Assembly: GCA_037042185.1 (NCBI GenBank)
Contig: JAXQJY010000033.1
Location: forward strand, 1-64,000
Origin: Sordariomycetes sp. S80-01Y
Taxonomy: Eukaryota > Ascomycota > Sordariomycetes
Length of the DNA: 64,000 nt
Reading direction: 5' to 3'
Positions 1-11,634 of this stretch are shown one piece after another. The notes under the pieces are model-generated. The model was not told the origin of the DNA. It saw nothing but the letters and a program-made list of their open reading frames with translations, and did not search any database. How positions within the stretch are numbered: position 1 is the stretch's first letter; each line of letters opens with the position of its first letter. Both the position numbers and the translations under genes were made by a program.

Positions 1-2846
1 TGACCCAACGTACTACGAACAACAAACCGACCCTCTGATCTATCTACCCTGTAGTTAGACCAGGCCCGAACGTCACATAATAAAACCCCATGAATCCTAA
101 GAATAATTAAATATCTTATATACTAGCTAGTAATAGCTAAGTCTCTATAGCCTTAATATAATCCTACTCTATCTTAATATCTATAGGCGTAATTATAAAC
201 CCTAAGAATGAGACTATAGTGATAGAAAATATATACTTCCTTATATTAATATATAGCTTACTATATCTCAGTCTCTTAAGTATATCGTGGATATATTATA
301 TATAAGTAGTAGGGTTATGGCTATATACCAGTATATTATCTAGATATATAATATAGATATAGTCTATAAGGTTATATAGTATATCGTTAATATGTTTCTA
401 GAATATAGCCGGGGTATTGGTTAGGCTAAAGGGTATTATAAGATACTCGAAGTAATTATAGCGATAGCGAAAAGCTATCTTTTACTTATTACCTTCATAG
501 ATATATAGTTAGTAATATATATCCTTTAGGTTAAGCTTTATAAATATATATACTCCTTATAGCTAGTTAAGGATTTAATTTATTAATAGAATCGGGGCGC
601 GGTTATAGTGAGTTATCTGGTTTAATGTGTAGTAGTTAATATAAAGTCTTAGCTTCTTACCCCCTTTTTTAGATATAAATAGCACCGGGGTACCCATTGG
701 GCTAATAGAATATCTAATCTATCCCTTACTTATAGTATTATCGATATACTCGCGGAGAACTTCTAGCTCCTTTATAGCTAGGTTATAGATAGGGCCCCAT
801 AGGGGTATTTTCCCTTCCTTTAGTTTAATAGTATAAGTCCTACCCTCTAGTATAGATAGGATAGCCACACCCTTCTCTAAGAATATATCTTTATATCTAA
901 TATAAGTTTATAGCACTCTTACTACTTCTTTACTACTATTCTCTTCCACTAGTGGGTATAGAGGGGATTCTATTTATATAAGTATAACTATTACTTAATA
1001 GTTCCTAGCTACTTATCTAATATCTTATAAGGTGGTGGCTATTATAATACTCCCTCGCTAAAGTAGAAAATTCTAATAATTATACTTCTATAATATAAAG
1101 GGATTAATATTCCGGAACTATAGAAGGCCTAGAATAAATTCTTTAATAATATTAATAACTATATAAAGTAATTATTACTATTTTACTACGCCCTAGTTAT
1201 CTTATATTTCCACTAGCTTTATAATTTACCCCTTTAGCTAGTATAAATTATCCTTAAAAGCTAATCCCATTAGTCCCGTGGGTAGTAGGCCTATAAAGTC
1301 GCTATATAGTTATAAGTAAATTAAATAAATCTCGCTACCTATATTAAATAGGGCCGTTACTAATCTCTAGCCCCCTTAATCTTTAATCTATAGGGGTCGC
1401 TAGAATACCTTTTTATTATGGCCCCCTTTTCCCTAGGCTCGGCGGAAAGAGATAGGGTTATAGTTTAGGTTATTTAGGTATTTATCGCTACCTCGCTACT
1501 AGAATCTATATCTATCGCGGATAGGTGGTGGCCATTACTTTTATTAATAAGCCTAATACTTTTTAATAATATAACTAGCCAGTCTATAGGTTATATAGGG
1601 GGGCTCCTTATATTCTATCTATAGGTAAGGACCGCTATATCGCTAATATTTAATACCGTGGCGAATTATTAGCGAGCTAGTAGCGCCTTCTTTATACCCC
1701 TTTTTATAAATAAATATTAGTTAGGGGGGATACTATAGATTTCTTTCTTAGCGCCATGGGCCCATATAAGGGGTTAAGGTTAGGCTAATAAGGCTATCTA
1801 TAATAACTACCTTATATCTTAAAGTATACCAGGTTACTAAGATACCGCTACTAATTAGCCTCTCCTAATAACTTAGCTAGAGGTAATAGAGGACCTAATA
1901 AACTCTACTTAATTCTAGGTCTAGTATAGGCAATTTAGCCTTAGTGGCCTCCTAAAGGTCTAAGAATATATAGTAGGATTACTAATTCTATTAATAAAGA
2001 CTATAAAGCTTCCTTATAGCATTATAGTAGTGAGTTAATGGGTCAGCTATTTAGTCCTTAAGCCACTATTTCATAACTTCCTATATAACCTATTCAATGC
2101 CCCTAGAAAGCTATAGGAAGGTGGTCTAATAGCACTTAGTATCTCTTTAGATACCTATACTTATATAAATAACTCGCGACATATTAGCGGTGAAGTGGCC
2201 AGGTATAGTAATAAAGATTACTTCTAGGTCTATAAGGAATACTTAAAGTTCTAACTAGTTTCTCCCTTAATAATGGGGCATAGGGATATTAATCTTACCC
2301 TAAGACTCGCCGCGAGGTCACTTTAAAGTATTATTTAGATCCCTACTAGGGCTCGGGCTAGCGAAAAGGTCGGGGTTATAAGGAGGGTCTTCCCCTCTTT
2401 TAAGAGCCTATAGATAACTCCTTTTCTTTTAATTTATATATTAGGTATAAGCCTCCCAGACGCGGCGATCTAGCTTATTATCTATAAGTTTACTATAAGG
2501 TAGCGGCTTAGCGGGAGCGAATATATTTAAGTTTAATGGTCTAGGTATATCACTCCCTAAGGCCATGCCTTTATTAAAGGATAGATATAATACCATGGTA
2601 ATATCACTACTAGGCTTAGGCATAGGTTAGTTATTTTAAGTATTAAGCAAGTCCGTGATAGGGTTAGGGCTTATAAATATATCTAGTATATAGCCTAATA
2701 TGATCTAGGTATTATCGAGGTCTCTTAACCCGAGCTAGGTCGCTACTAGATAGCTATAAGTATTCGGTTTATTTATAACATTGCGGTTCACTATGCTAGT
2801 CACCCTTAACAATCCCTTCTTCCTTAATAAAATAGAGAGATTAACC
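1..2846 (-). mobile_element. RIP-degraded Ty3/gypsy retrotransposon (pol and probable gag), runs off the left edge
   Basis: The block is very AT-rich and full of TA dinucleotides and stops in all frames. On the minus strand a gypsy-type reverse transcriptase can still be read. A stretch near 690-640 gives SPMGTPVLFISKKGG, followed by KLRLYINYYTLN; near 440-400 there is a decayed LTNTPAIF, and near 352-318 YLDNILVYS, where the catalytic YLDD has become YLDN (GAT to AAT). Many Gln and Trp positions are now stops, as expected from C-to-T change on either strand. A short open stretch at 2441-2623 may be gag remnant. The LTR-like copy at 2847-3078 lies where the 5' LTR of a minus-strand element should be. 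The element is dead. The family call rests on the RT motifs; the extent is inferred. Confidence 0.8.
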
Positions 2847-3078
2847 TATTAGGACCTAGGTTATTAAAGAGAGTGAGGAGGTGTGACTAGATAGATACTT
2901 GCGGCTAGGTTATCGCGCTATAGCAAGATAATAGCTAGGGTATGACTAGTGACTGTATTAATCTCTCTAGGTTCTATAATCACTAGGCCCGTGGGTAGCC
3001 TTCTTATACATGGCCACACGTAACTCTACCATGGGGTCACAGGAGGATCGCCACTAGGACCCCGCGAGGTTCCTGATA
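2847..3078. repeat. 232-bp LTR-like repeat, copy 1 (RIP-mutated)
   Basis: This copy has the same length as the cleaner copy at 3917-4148 and lies in the same orientation. Its ends read TATTAGGACC and TTCCTGATA, which are G-to-A and C-to-T versions of TGTCAGGACC and TTCCTGACA. It adjoins the decayed gypsy sequence and is probably its 5' LTR, but no primer-binding site can be read next to it. Confidence 0.75.
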
Positions 3079-3693
3079 GGAGGCTAAGCGGGTGTTTAGT
3101 AATAATTAGAGGAAATTAGTGGGGGTGTTTTAGGGTCATGTGAAGGCCGCATAACGGATCGTAATATATAGATTAGCAATAATCTTACCTTAATCTATAT
3201 ATAACTATTTATTAATATAATAATATAATATATTAAATAAAATAACCTAACCCTAGTATATTATATAGGCTATTATAGGGCCTCTAATAAGTAATAAGAT
3301 TTTAAGAGATTAAAAATAATTTATTATATATTAAATTAATTAATAGGGATAGCCTAATTATATTAAATTTTCTTATTTAAAGTCCTAGCTAAGATTATAT
3401 ACTTATAATATAAGTATTAAGATAAAAGTAATATTAAAGCGAGGTACTAGCTCTATTATAATAGACTAGGCCTTATTATAACTATAATAGTAAAAACTAA
3501 ATACTTAAAGGGATAACTAACCTTAACTTTAATAGCTATAATATAGCCTTTAAATAAAGACCTAAGAAGCTATATTATATTACTATAATACTATAACCTC
3601 GCGGTAAATAATAAAAAAAGAAATAATTTAAAAAAGATCTTTAAAAAAGAAGATAAAAGGAATTAAGGATAACCCCTTAAAAAGGGAATATTT
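3079..3693. other. AT-rich RIP-type sequence between LTR copies
   Basis: The sequence is extremely AT-rich from about 3170 onward, with no open frame and no recognisable domain. A short GC-richer piece at 3080-3165 may be another element fragment. The phrase accctagtata near 3250 is not a telomere repeat. I see nothing else in it. Confidence 0.5.
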
Positions 3694-3916
3694 TATTAAG
3701 AACCTTATAGGGTCCTAGTAATAATCCTCCTATAATCCCATAGTAAAGTTATATATAGCTATATATAAGAAGGCTACCTATAGGCCTAATAATTATAAAA
3801 CCTATAGAGATTAATATAATTACTAATTATACCCTAGCTATTATCTTACTATAACGCGGCGACCTAGCTATAAATAACCATCTAGTTACACCTCCTTACT
3901 CTCTTTAATAACCCAG
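3694..3916. repeat. LTR-like repeat, copy 2, inverted and heavily RIP-mutated
   Basis: This is the reverse complement of the repeat at 3917-4148. It begins TATTAAGAAC (for TGTCAGGAAC) and ends in AACCCAG, where it is cut about 9 bases short by the start of copy 3. It carries many more transition differences than copy 3. Together the two copies form a 455-bp imperfect palindrome centred near 3920. Confidence 0.75.
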
Positions 3917-4148
3917 TGTCAGGACCTGGGTTGTTAAAGAGAGTGGGGAGGTGTGACTAGATGGACACTCGCGGCTAGGTTGCCGCGCTGTAGCAAGATA
4001 ATAGCTAGGGTGCGACTGGTGACTGTATTAATCTCTAAAGGTTCTATGATCACTGGGCCCGTGGGCAGCCTTCTTATACAGGGCCACACGTGACTCTGCC
4101 GTGGGGTCGCAGGAGGATCGCTGCTAGGACCCTGCGAAGTTCCTGACA
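3917..4148. repeat. 232-bp LTR-like repeat, copy 3 (least mutated)
   Basis: The copy has perfect 8-bp terminal inverted repeats, TGTCAGGA and TCCTGACA, which fit the TG...CA ends of an LTR. Base composition is near normal, unlike its surroundings, so it is either the youngest copy or escaped RIP. A 71-codon open frame inside it looks accidental. No clear target-site duplication is visible because the left flank is copy 2. A small inverted-repeat element (MITE) is the alternative reading. Confidence 0.8.
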
Positions 4149-4149
4149 C

Positions 4150-4510
4150 TTTATAGAATTACTCTTTAGGTGGCATTAGCTTATTATTATAAAAAGATTA
4201 TCTAGCTACTCCTTAATTATAATACTAACATTAATATCTAAGGTAAAGGATATATAACCCCTCTCTAGGTAGCATTAGTATATAGTTATAAAAAGGTTAT
4301 CTAGCTACTTATTAATTATAATGCCAACATTAATATCTAGGGTAGATATTATAAAACTACTCTCTAGGCCACATTAGAGATTGGTCACGAAAAGATCGCC
4401 TAGCTACTCCTTAATTATAATATCGACGTTAATGCCTAGGGTGGACTTTATAGAACCGCTCTCTAGGCCACATCAGAGGGTGGTCACGAAAAGATCGTGA
4501 GGCTACTCAT
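4150..4510. repeat. Tandem repeat, about 100-bp unit, four copies, RIP fading rightward
   Basis: The phrase CTCTCTAGG(C)CACATTAGA and its variants recurs near 4163, 4261, 4361 and 4460, giving a period of about 99-100 bp. The last unit is partial. The first units are strongly AT-shifted (TCTTTAGGTGGCATTA) and later ones progressively less (CTCTCTAGGCCACATCAG). Overall composition changes to normal right after the last copy. Confidence 0.75.
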
Positions 4511-6100
4511 TGACAACAATGATGAGAATATGAATGCTTTGGATAGTTAGTATTTGGTACTTTCGCTGGTGGAGACGCGGTTATGGATTAGAGCGAAGAG
4601 CGATGCCATCCGCGAACGCACCATGGCAGCCTGGGCTGCGCCATCCAACCTCAGTCGGACAAAATGCTAGCTTCCATAGGAGAGTTTCGCAATGGTCCCT
4701 GCGCAAGAAGCATAAGTCGTAAACAGGTAAAACGGTGAGCGTTCGACTTGTCGACAGAGTGGTTCGAACGGCGCGGGCGGATCATTCACAGATTCTTAGA
4801 AGTCACATTGTCGTCGTGCGGATAGTAGAAGAGATCATGAGGAGTAGCACTTGCCACATATGAGAACATGTAGAGCGAAGAACGGGACAGAGGCTTTGGG
4901 TTAGGGTTCGGGAACGAGAGTCGCAAAGGATGGAGACCGGAAGACGGATCCCATGCTAAGAATGGAGTCCACGTCGCGCGAGGTGCGCACGACAACGGTC
5001 ACATGATGCATACCTGAGGAAGCTCTTTTCGAGGTCTGTTGATCGTCTGAATCTGATAGCGTAAGTGTAAACTAGGTAGAATTCTTGAGAATGAGTTCAA
5101 TGTTCCAAGACGTGAGAGTTATTGTGCAGCTGATAGGGGCAATGGCTGGCTTATACCGTGGATTGAGCTGCGGGCAGGCTGTTTGGCGGTGCTGGTACAT
5201 GGTATTAACCCTCTTGAATAGTAAGGGTGCCCTTATGCTGAAGATAGCTTCTTTTCATCCCGCAGTGCTTGCGCAAAGCCTTAATGGTCGTTTGCAGTGG
5301 CATGTTGCCGCGTGCAGAAGTGCTACCTCATGCATTATTAGTTGGTCTAAGGCATCAACACGCCACTGGCGTCGTGCACAGCACCTTGATACAAGGTATC
5401 CCTTCCCCATAGCTACCACACACATCACAAACAGTGACCCTTATTGCGCCGAGTCGGGTTCTTTGTCGTGTGGACCATCACTGCTATAACTTTCCGCCAT
5501 AAGTCCTCCAGAGATCGTCTTGTACATTGGGCAACCGTAGACGCCTGCTACGCGTCATGTTCGGTATCGCTCAAGCTCGGAGGTTTCAGCAGACATCGAG
5601 ACGCAGTTAGTGCAGCCACGGCCCATGTCATCCCAGATGTTCCTGATTGAACATACATTGAAGATTGCATTCTCTTCCAAGACGTGAAGGTAAACATTGG
5701 CTGTGGAACAGGTGTCGGCTGGAGAGCCATGTGCGGCGATGGTAGTCAGCTCTCATCTCAAGCTTTTATTTGAATTACCGGGGGAGCTATTGTTGCCTCC
5801 CGCACCTGGCGCCTGCGGTTTCTTAAGTTAACGAGCTGCAGGGATGAGAGCCACCCCCTTCTACACCCCACCCCCGCCCCTTGTGGCTTCAGGTGGGGTG
5901 GAGACCTTAACAATTTTCTTCCACCCTCTAACAGCTGGCTCGACGGTCAAGGATACGCCCGTTTTCTTGACGGTCACGTGACGTAACGGTACGGTGGATC
6001 ATCGCTACTTGGATGACCACCTCCAAATACGGAGATCATGGGCGTCTATTCTAGATGCCTGTTCTTCCACTTCAAGCTGCCAGCATCCTGACAGCAAAGA
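4511..6100. other. Intergenic region, no supported gene
   Basis: Composition is normal. Short open frames occur, the longest at 5085-5489, but none has domain-like sequence, a convincing start or plausible introns. A C-rich tract lies at about 5860-5880. I see nothing else. Confidence 0.45.
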
Positions 6101-6162
6101 GTCCTGAGGGGCTTATTAGTAGTTGGGTCGGTGACGACCAGCGAATACCGGCTGTTGTATGT
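6101..6162 (+). pseudogene. 5S rRNA 3' fragment
   Basis: The sequence matches the last ~60 nt of the complete 5S gene at 31019-31137, from CTGAGGGGCT through GGGTCGGTGACGACCAGCGA to TGTTGTATGT, with one change (CTTATT for CTGATT). The 5' half is absent. The T-run and about 25 nt of 3' flank (TTTTTTTGCC and on) also resemble the flank of the complete gene, so this is a copied gene end rather than chance similarity. Confidence 0.85.
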
Positions 6163-6786
6163 TTTTTTGCCATTCCCTTTTACTTTCCAGCCACTCCATG
6201 TTACAAAAAACTAACTCTATTCTTCGCATCTATGTGTCGTGCGTTGAAGCATCTGCCCTTCGAGTGACTATATGTAACACACCTTGAGGTGGACACGTAG
6301 GGCACTTGAAGCTGGGTGAACGAGCTACCCTGAGTTCGCAACACTACACGCATCCAAAGCTGGCAAACCCCAGCTGGTACAATCTGAAGCATGCCTCGCA
6401 CCGGAGTTATGACTTGCGGTTAAGGAATTTTGATTTTATGTAATTGCTGCCGGTCGTGGGTTATATACCGTGCAAGCGCTGAACTTTTCCTCATTGGACT
6501 TTTTCGTTGTTGGAAACCCGGCGCGTTGTGGAGCAAGAGGACTTTGAGATGCTGTTAAAGTGTTCATGAAGGTATTCAATTTGAGATCAACACTGGTCAC
6601 AGGCTGCGCAACTATTCTCTGAAAAAAAACGTAAAAAGGAAAAACACCCCTACTCCGTCCTTGAACCTGAAAAAGGTACTCAATACCCAATGCGCTATGA
6701 TTTTTTGTCGATACATGACAGATGAGAATATCCGCAACCCCGAGCGAGAACCCCGTGGTCGCCTTGTAGATCATGTTCGCTATTGC
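6163..6786. other. Intergenic region downstream of the protease-zinc finger gene
   Basis: The stretch lies between the 5S fragment and the stop of the next minus-strand gene. Overlapping short open frames on both strands look random. No terminator or RNA gene was recognised. Confidence 0.4.
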
Positions 6787-9561
6787 TCATTCGCCTCGAC
6801 CCTCCGGCGGGAATCTCATCTCATCTTCACAATGTGTTTGAGGAATTGTTGCTTGGGCCACCGGGATATCCTCCTTTTCTGGTTCCCATTCCAGATTTAT
6901 ATCGGCATCATAGTTGGAACCTGTGTCATCAAAAAGGTTACCCACAGGGCCCTCCCATGCTGAAAGAAACGACGTGTATATAGGCTCAAAGACTGGAAGC
7001 CGATGTTCGTTTGTAATCGTTGGCGGCGGCATGGTATCCCACGGTAGGCCCCATTCCTGAGCCACGCTGCTTGTGCTATCTGTCACAAGCGAAGGCTCTG
7101 CGTTTGAAGATGCACTTGGGTGTGATAGTGTAAAAGCCGAAGACCCCATTGAAGGTAGGGATCCCCGGAGTGAAGCCGTGGTGAGCGAAGAGGCACCGGC
7201 AACGGAGAGTGAAGAATCCCACTCGCTTCGGATTTGCTGCATTGCCTGGACAATGGCAGAATGTAAACTGCTTGAAAGCGTCGCTCTTTGTTGAAGAAGT
7301 CCACCAGCATTTTCTAGAAGTTCAAGAATAATCCTTGGGCCTTCCATTTCCACCTGGTCCACAAAGTTGTCCACCTCGCTGGAAGTACGACTCCAGGTGC
7401 CCCAGGGTGACGCCGGTGTCTGTGCATCAGGAAACAGAATATCATAGACCATGTACCACTGCTTCACTCGATTGCGTTCACGAGACCTTATCATGAGCTG
7501 GTCCTTTTGGAAATTTGTCATACCCATGGACTCCATGGGAGGGCCCAACCGCCTTTCGCAAATGCTGTCCCGATGATGTTGCGAGAGTTTGACATCGTTT
7601 TCGAATGTACGCAAGCATCGTACGCAATTAGGGCTTTGCATATGAGCCTTTTTCAAATGGTGCTTGATGCGATGAATTGTCGAGAATTTGAATTGATAGC
7701 ATCTTCGGTGCTCCAATGGGAACCTCTTGTAGAAGGGACAGGCCAAAGGGGACCCGGAATCTTGACTGGCTAATGCTGCCGGTCTTGGGCGCTTAGAGGG
7801 AGCGACTTCCTCTTCGTCCCTGGAGTTCCTCGCCTCGTCATCCCATGGTCTTTTCCCCAATTGTGCTGCCATTCCAGGCACCCTGGCTGACGAAGGACTA
7901 CTACCAATTGCGTTTCCCGATGCATCAGCCACGCTTTGGTTCGGGGGATTCTTCCAATTGATTTCTCCCGAAATCGGTGGCGTGGGACACAGGGGCGGTT
8001 CTATCGTCGTACAGCTTGTGGATGAATGGAGCAGAGCTTCTCTCTTCACTTCAACTCGCGCTCTGTCGGACAGGGTTGAGCCATCTCGTGAGAGCTCAGG
8101 ATCGATGTGTCGGTGCTGAAAATCAAGTTCTGATGCCACAGTGACTTTTTGGGCACCAAGATCCGAACATATATCGTCTAAAATGTCCCCCATGGGTAGA
8201 ACATAGGCATCTCCAGTGATATCGGTCGCTACTACATGACCAAGAATGCGGAGTGTAGTTGATTCTACAACCCAAGCACCTGAGGTACCGTGAGAAACTT
8301 CGCGCATACCCAATTAGCTTTCGATAAAATGGAATAATGGAACAAGGAGACGCTTACCAGGACCATCCTTGAGTGTTACCATATATGCATCAGTGAAGGC
8401 TTCGCCTGGACCAATTTTGACTCTTCCCATCGTCCCAGAAAGCTTCCCCTCTCTCGGCCCTTGAGTTTGGGTATTCAGAATGACATCACGCTGCATAGAC
8501 TGAGGACCAAAAGCGTCTGAAACGGGGGACGGCTCGAAAAGATCCACGTTTATAGGCTTGTTGGCCGTCTGCCCATCACCGCCATCCGCTACAACAAGGT
8601 TAGGCAACCCCTTTTCCACCTCAATGAGTGCCCAGTCAAAGTAACCACCGGACCCGTTGGTAGAGACGTGGTAGACTTTGGCTATTTTGGTGGCGTCATG
8701 GGGGATGCTGATCTCGACAGGACCCTTCGTTGGGAAAGTCCCCTCCACTTCCGCAATGTAGCGAGAGATTGAGTAATTTTCACTGTTGGTAGAAGAGTCC
8801 CCACATGAGTCTGCATCGCTCTCGAAGCTTGGATCCTCTTCGTTAGATCGGTCATCGAGGGCCACCCATTCATGGAGACTGTGACCAGCTGTTAGACCAT
8901 ACAAATCTATTGTTCCATCAGCCCTAATGACCTTGACGGTTCCTCCGAAGGTGGCTTGAGCAACCGAGCCATTTTCGTTGGTAAAGTATATCTGCTGTCC
9001 GCAACGCGTTTGGTCCGAAGCCTCGACTTCTGCACCGAGGACTCCAATTTCTGGACAACGAGAGACGGTGGCAAATCCGTCAGCAACCACGATGGAGAAA
9101 CTCGGACCGATACCATCGCTGGGACTCAGGATGTCTTTGACGGTCTTGTCTTTGTCGTAAAATTGGCGTGCGGCTTTGCACATCCAGGGAGGACAAAAAA
9201 CGACCACATTCTCTGTAGCATCGGCTTTGCAGTTACCTAGCACCAACAAGCGCGAACTGATGTTTGCTTCTCTCCATTGCCGAGGGGTTATCTTTTTCTT
9301 GCCCAGAAGATGGTTGCGGAGTAGCTTTTCTGTTGGTCCCTGGATGGCACGGAATCGTCGAGATGACCGCTGGTCTGTATCTTTGCTGAAGATCGACAAC
9401 TCGACCAGCGTCGGACGTGTGAGGGCGAAGCCTCGCTGAGGGTACGCGAGGATAGACTGTCGTTTCTTCAAATCCCCTCGGGTCTCGGGAACAGGCTGGC
9501 CGGAGCCATAGCCTGAGTCGGTGGGAGTTTGCTGGTCTTGTGAAGTAGGGGGAGGAGACAT
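6787..9561 (-). CDS. Trypsin-like serine protease fused to a C2H2-type zinc-finger region
   Basis: Two exons, 9561-8358 and 8297-6787, encode about 904 aa. The 60-nt intron (GTAAGC donor, CTAAT branch, GAAG acceptor) is phase 1 and restores a GTSGAWVV motif. The N-terminal half fits a chymotrypsin-type fold: LTAGH gives His ~227, FDWALIE gives Asp ~309 and GTSG gives Ser ~407, so a full catalytic triad is present. The motif HVVATDITGDAYVLP that follows is typical of a fungal intracellular protease-like family. The second half has a basic patch (PSKRPRP, ~570) and a degenerate fungal C2H2 block (ACPFYKR...HLKKAH, then CVRCLRTF, ~587-650). There is no signal peptide, so it is probably cytosolic or nuclear. 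An in-frame ATG at 9870 would add 103 residues of unlikely composition, so 9561, just before an MSPPPTS...DSGYGSG segment, is preferred. The substrate is unknown. Confidence 0.8.
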
Positions 9562-10313
9562 CTGGTCTGTAGATGAGTTGGTCAACTGGTGTTGGGGGTA
9601 GTTTGATGCTGTAAGAGACCACTGAGATTGAAGTTGGTAGAGGCGCATCGACAGTCTCCGCACACCATCACAACGGTCGTTCCGCTTAGAACGATACTCC
9701 CGACTTATGTAACTGCCAGCTGTTAAGCGGGAGCTGTACACGGAGTGGCTGTTGCCAGCAGAATGTGCGGGTGCGGCAGGCTGGCGTTTAGGCCACCAAT
9801 CAAGTTGGCATGTCTCGCACACTTCCTCACTCTCAGCTCTCAAGATACGACTGCGCCCCAATAAATGCACAAGTTAACGTGTAACTGTAGCTGATTTATT
9901 TGGGGTGGGGGAAAGTGCTCCTGAGAGATGTTCATGAAGGTCAGGATGTAGTCGGAAGGGTTCACTGCTTGCGTTGACGTGTTGCTACCGCAAGTTCACA
10001 CCTTGTACACTTTTGTTTCACAATCTCCAACAGTCCCACACGAAAGAATTGTCGAGAAATTTTCTTGGCGCAGTCTGAAACCGATGGGTGGCCAGACCAA
10101 GTACACTGCCCGGCGTTGGGATGGCGAATGAGCATGAAGCCCAACCAGTATGTCGCGCCACTCCGCCATATAAGGCACTCAGAGACAGCGAAGTCTGCCT
10201 TATTGGGATTTCTTTCATTCATAAATCTCCTTGCTTTCCAGAACCTTCATGTATCCACCCTCGGGTTCACTGCGCTTGTTTTGACCTGTCTTGCTTGTTC
10301 TCGATTGCACGCA
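9562..10313. promoter_or_regulatory. Shared upstream region of the divergent protease and membrane-protein genes
   Basis: The two genes are transcribed away from each other from this ~750-bp stretch. Open reading continues upstream of both chosen starts, so either protein could be longer. No TATA box or repeated motif was recognised. A purine-rich GGGGTGGGGGAAAG tract lies near 9902. Confidence 0.4.
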
Positions 10314-11495
10314 ATGACCGCACACGTGTCGCCTATGTTCCCACTTCGGCAGGTCACCGATAACGATTTGGAGACGGTGTGCCAAACCTTGTGGAATTGG
10401 GCTGAGAGATGCACTCAGTATTCACAGAAACACAAATGTTTCGACCCAAGCTGCTCTTGGAGCCGATTCCCAAGGCTCAAGCCCTACTTTCTCTACTACG
10501 AAAGAATCACCGGCTCATACATTCCCGAGTCAAATAGCTCGGGAAATTCTGCATCAATTGCTTCACACGCCGATCTTCTCAGCATCATTGATCATATTGA
10601 GCGTCACCCAAATGCCAAAAGATCGGGGTCAACTGCTTCTTACTTCGCCGAGGAAGCCAGGAACCATAAGCCACCAACGAATGACCAACATCATTCCTTC
10701 AATTTGGCAGTTAGAGTAATGTTGATGATTGAGTGCTCCGTCGACGGCCAAACCGGGGGCATACTGGAGGCACCAAACATGTGGCACCTTGACCAATCGA
10801 TAGTCGACTTCGTCGCATCATCTTTCCCCTCTAGGGATCACCCTACGTTGAATGAGACTGGCGCAGGACATCCGGACATCAGAGAAGCATTGAAAGCTAC
10901 CATGCTTCAGGAGATCGCAGGACTAAGATTTGTTGCCACTGACGATCTCCGTAACCACCTAAGGCTGGACCATACCTGTGGAACTGTCGAAATTTATCAT
11001 TTCACAAGTGTTCTTAAAGAGCAACTGAGAGTCTTACGTGAAGAACCCGACAGTTCTACCCCCGGGAAAACACTAGCGTTGCCGGAGCAGCTTATCATAG
11101 AAACTCTGGATTCGATACAGGGCATCTTGTTTCCTATGGAGCCTGAATCGCAAAAGCTGCTTCGGACTCTCGTATCGAAAGAGTCGTTTGACCCGGACTG
11201 CAGTCGACTTGTTGAAGATTTACCATACGCAAACGCGGACATCAAGTATCAGTACTGGGGCTCTAGGCTGATGGACCTGTTCGATGAAATGGAAAACCCG
11301 AAGCCCAGAGGGGCATTCTCTAGATGGCTCCCGCCGAGAAGTAAGGAGCGACATGTGGTGCTAGCAGCTCTTCTCGGTATCCTCACGGCAGTGATCTTGG
11401 GGCTGCTTGCGCTGATTGTGGCTGTATTTCAGACGTACATAGCATGGCAGGCTTGGAAACATCCTGTATCGACTGGTCGAGGAGATAGTGGCTAA
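10314..11495 (+). CDS. Fungal protein of unknown function with a C-terminal membrane anchor
   Basis: A single exon of 393 aa. The ATG at 10314 (GCAATGA, purine at -3) is chosen because the conserved part starts with QVTDNDLETVCQTLW about 15 residues later; an ATG at 10065 would add 83 residues that look untranslated. Conserved-looking blocks include YFLYYERITGSYIP, DDLRNHLRLDHTCG and YWGSRLMDLFDEMENP. I recognise these as a family common in filamentous ascomycetes without a known role. One strong transmembrane helix near the C-terminus (LLGILTAVILGLLALIVAVF) is preceded by basic residues and followed by a short tail, so the protein is probably tail-anchored with its bulk in the cytosol. It is divergent from the protease-zinc finger gene. 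Confidence 0.75.
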   Translation: MTAHVSPMFPLRQVTDNDLETVCQTLWNWAERCTQYSQKHKCFDPSCSWSRFPRLKPYFLYYERITGSYIPESNSSGNSASIASHADLLSIIDHIERHPNAKRSGSTASYFAEEARNHKPPTNDQHHSFNLAVRVMLMIECSVDGQTGGILEAPNMWHLDQSIVDFVASSFPSRDHPTLNETGAGHPDIREALKATMLQEIAGLRFVATDDLRNHLRLDHTCGTVEIYHFTSVLKEQLRVLREEPDSSTPGKTLALPEQLIIETLDSIQGILFPMEPESQKLLRTLVSKESFDPDCSRLVEDLPYANADIKYQYWGSRLMDLFDEMENPKPRGAFSRWLPPRSKERHVVLAALLGILTAVILGLLALIVAVFQTYIAWQAWKHPVSTGRGDSG

Positions 11496-11634
11496 AGATT
11501 TCTTAAAAGCAGGAATATACGTTGCGCTGTCATTGATCAGGGCTGATATCCTAGAATGCGATTCTGTATTGCCTTTCTTTTTCAAGCTGAGTAGGGATTA
11601 AACTCTTTAGAACATAATAGTCATTTGAAAACTT
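11496..11634. other. Short spacer
   Basis: This is the 3' side of the membrane-anchor gene. It is AT-rich at 11570-11630 and has no gene. Confidence 0.4.

Noticed and set aside
3240-3262. Possible telomere repeat (aaccctagt)
   Set aside because: Only a single partial unit inside RIP-type AT-rich DNA, not a TTAGGG array.
5085-5489. 134-codon plus-strand open frame
   Set aside because: No domain, no promoter or splice signals, and composition like the flanking intergenic DNA.
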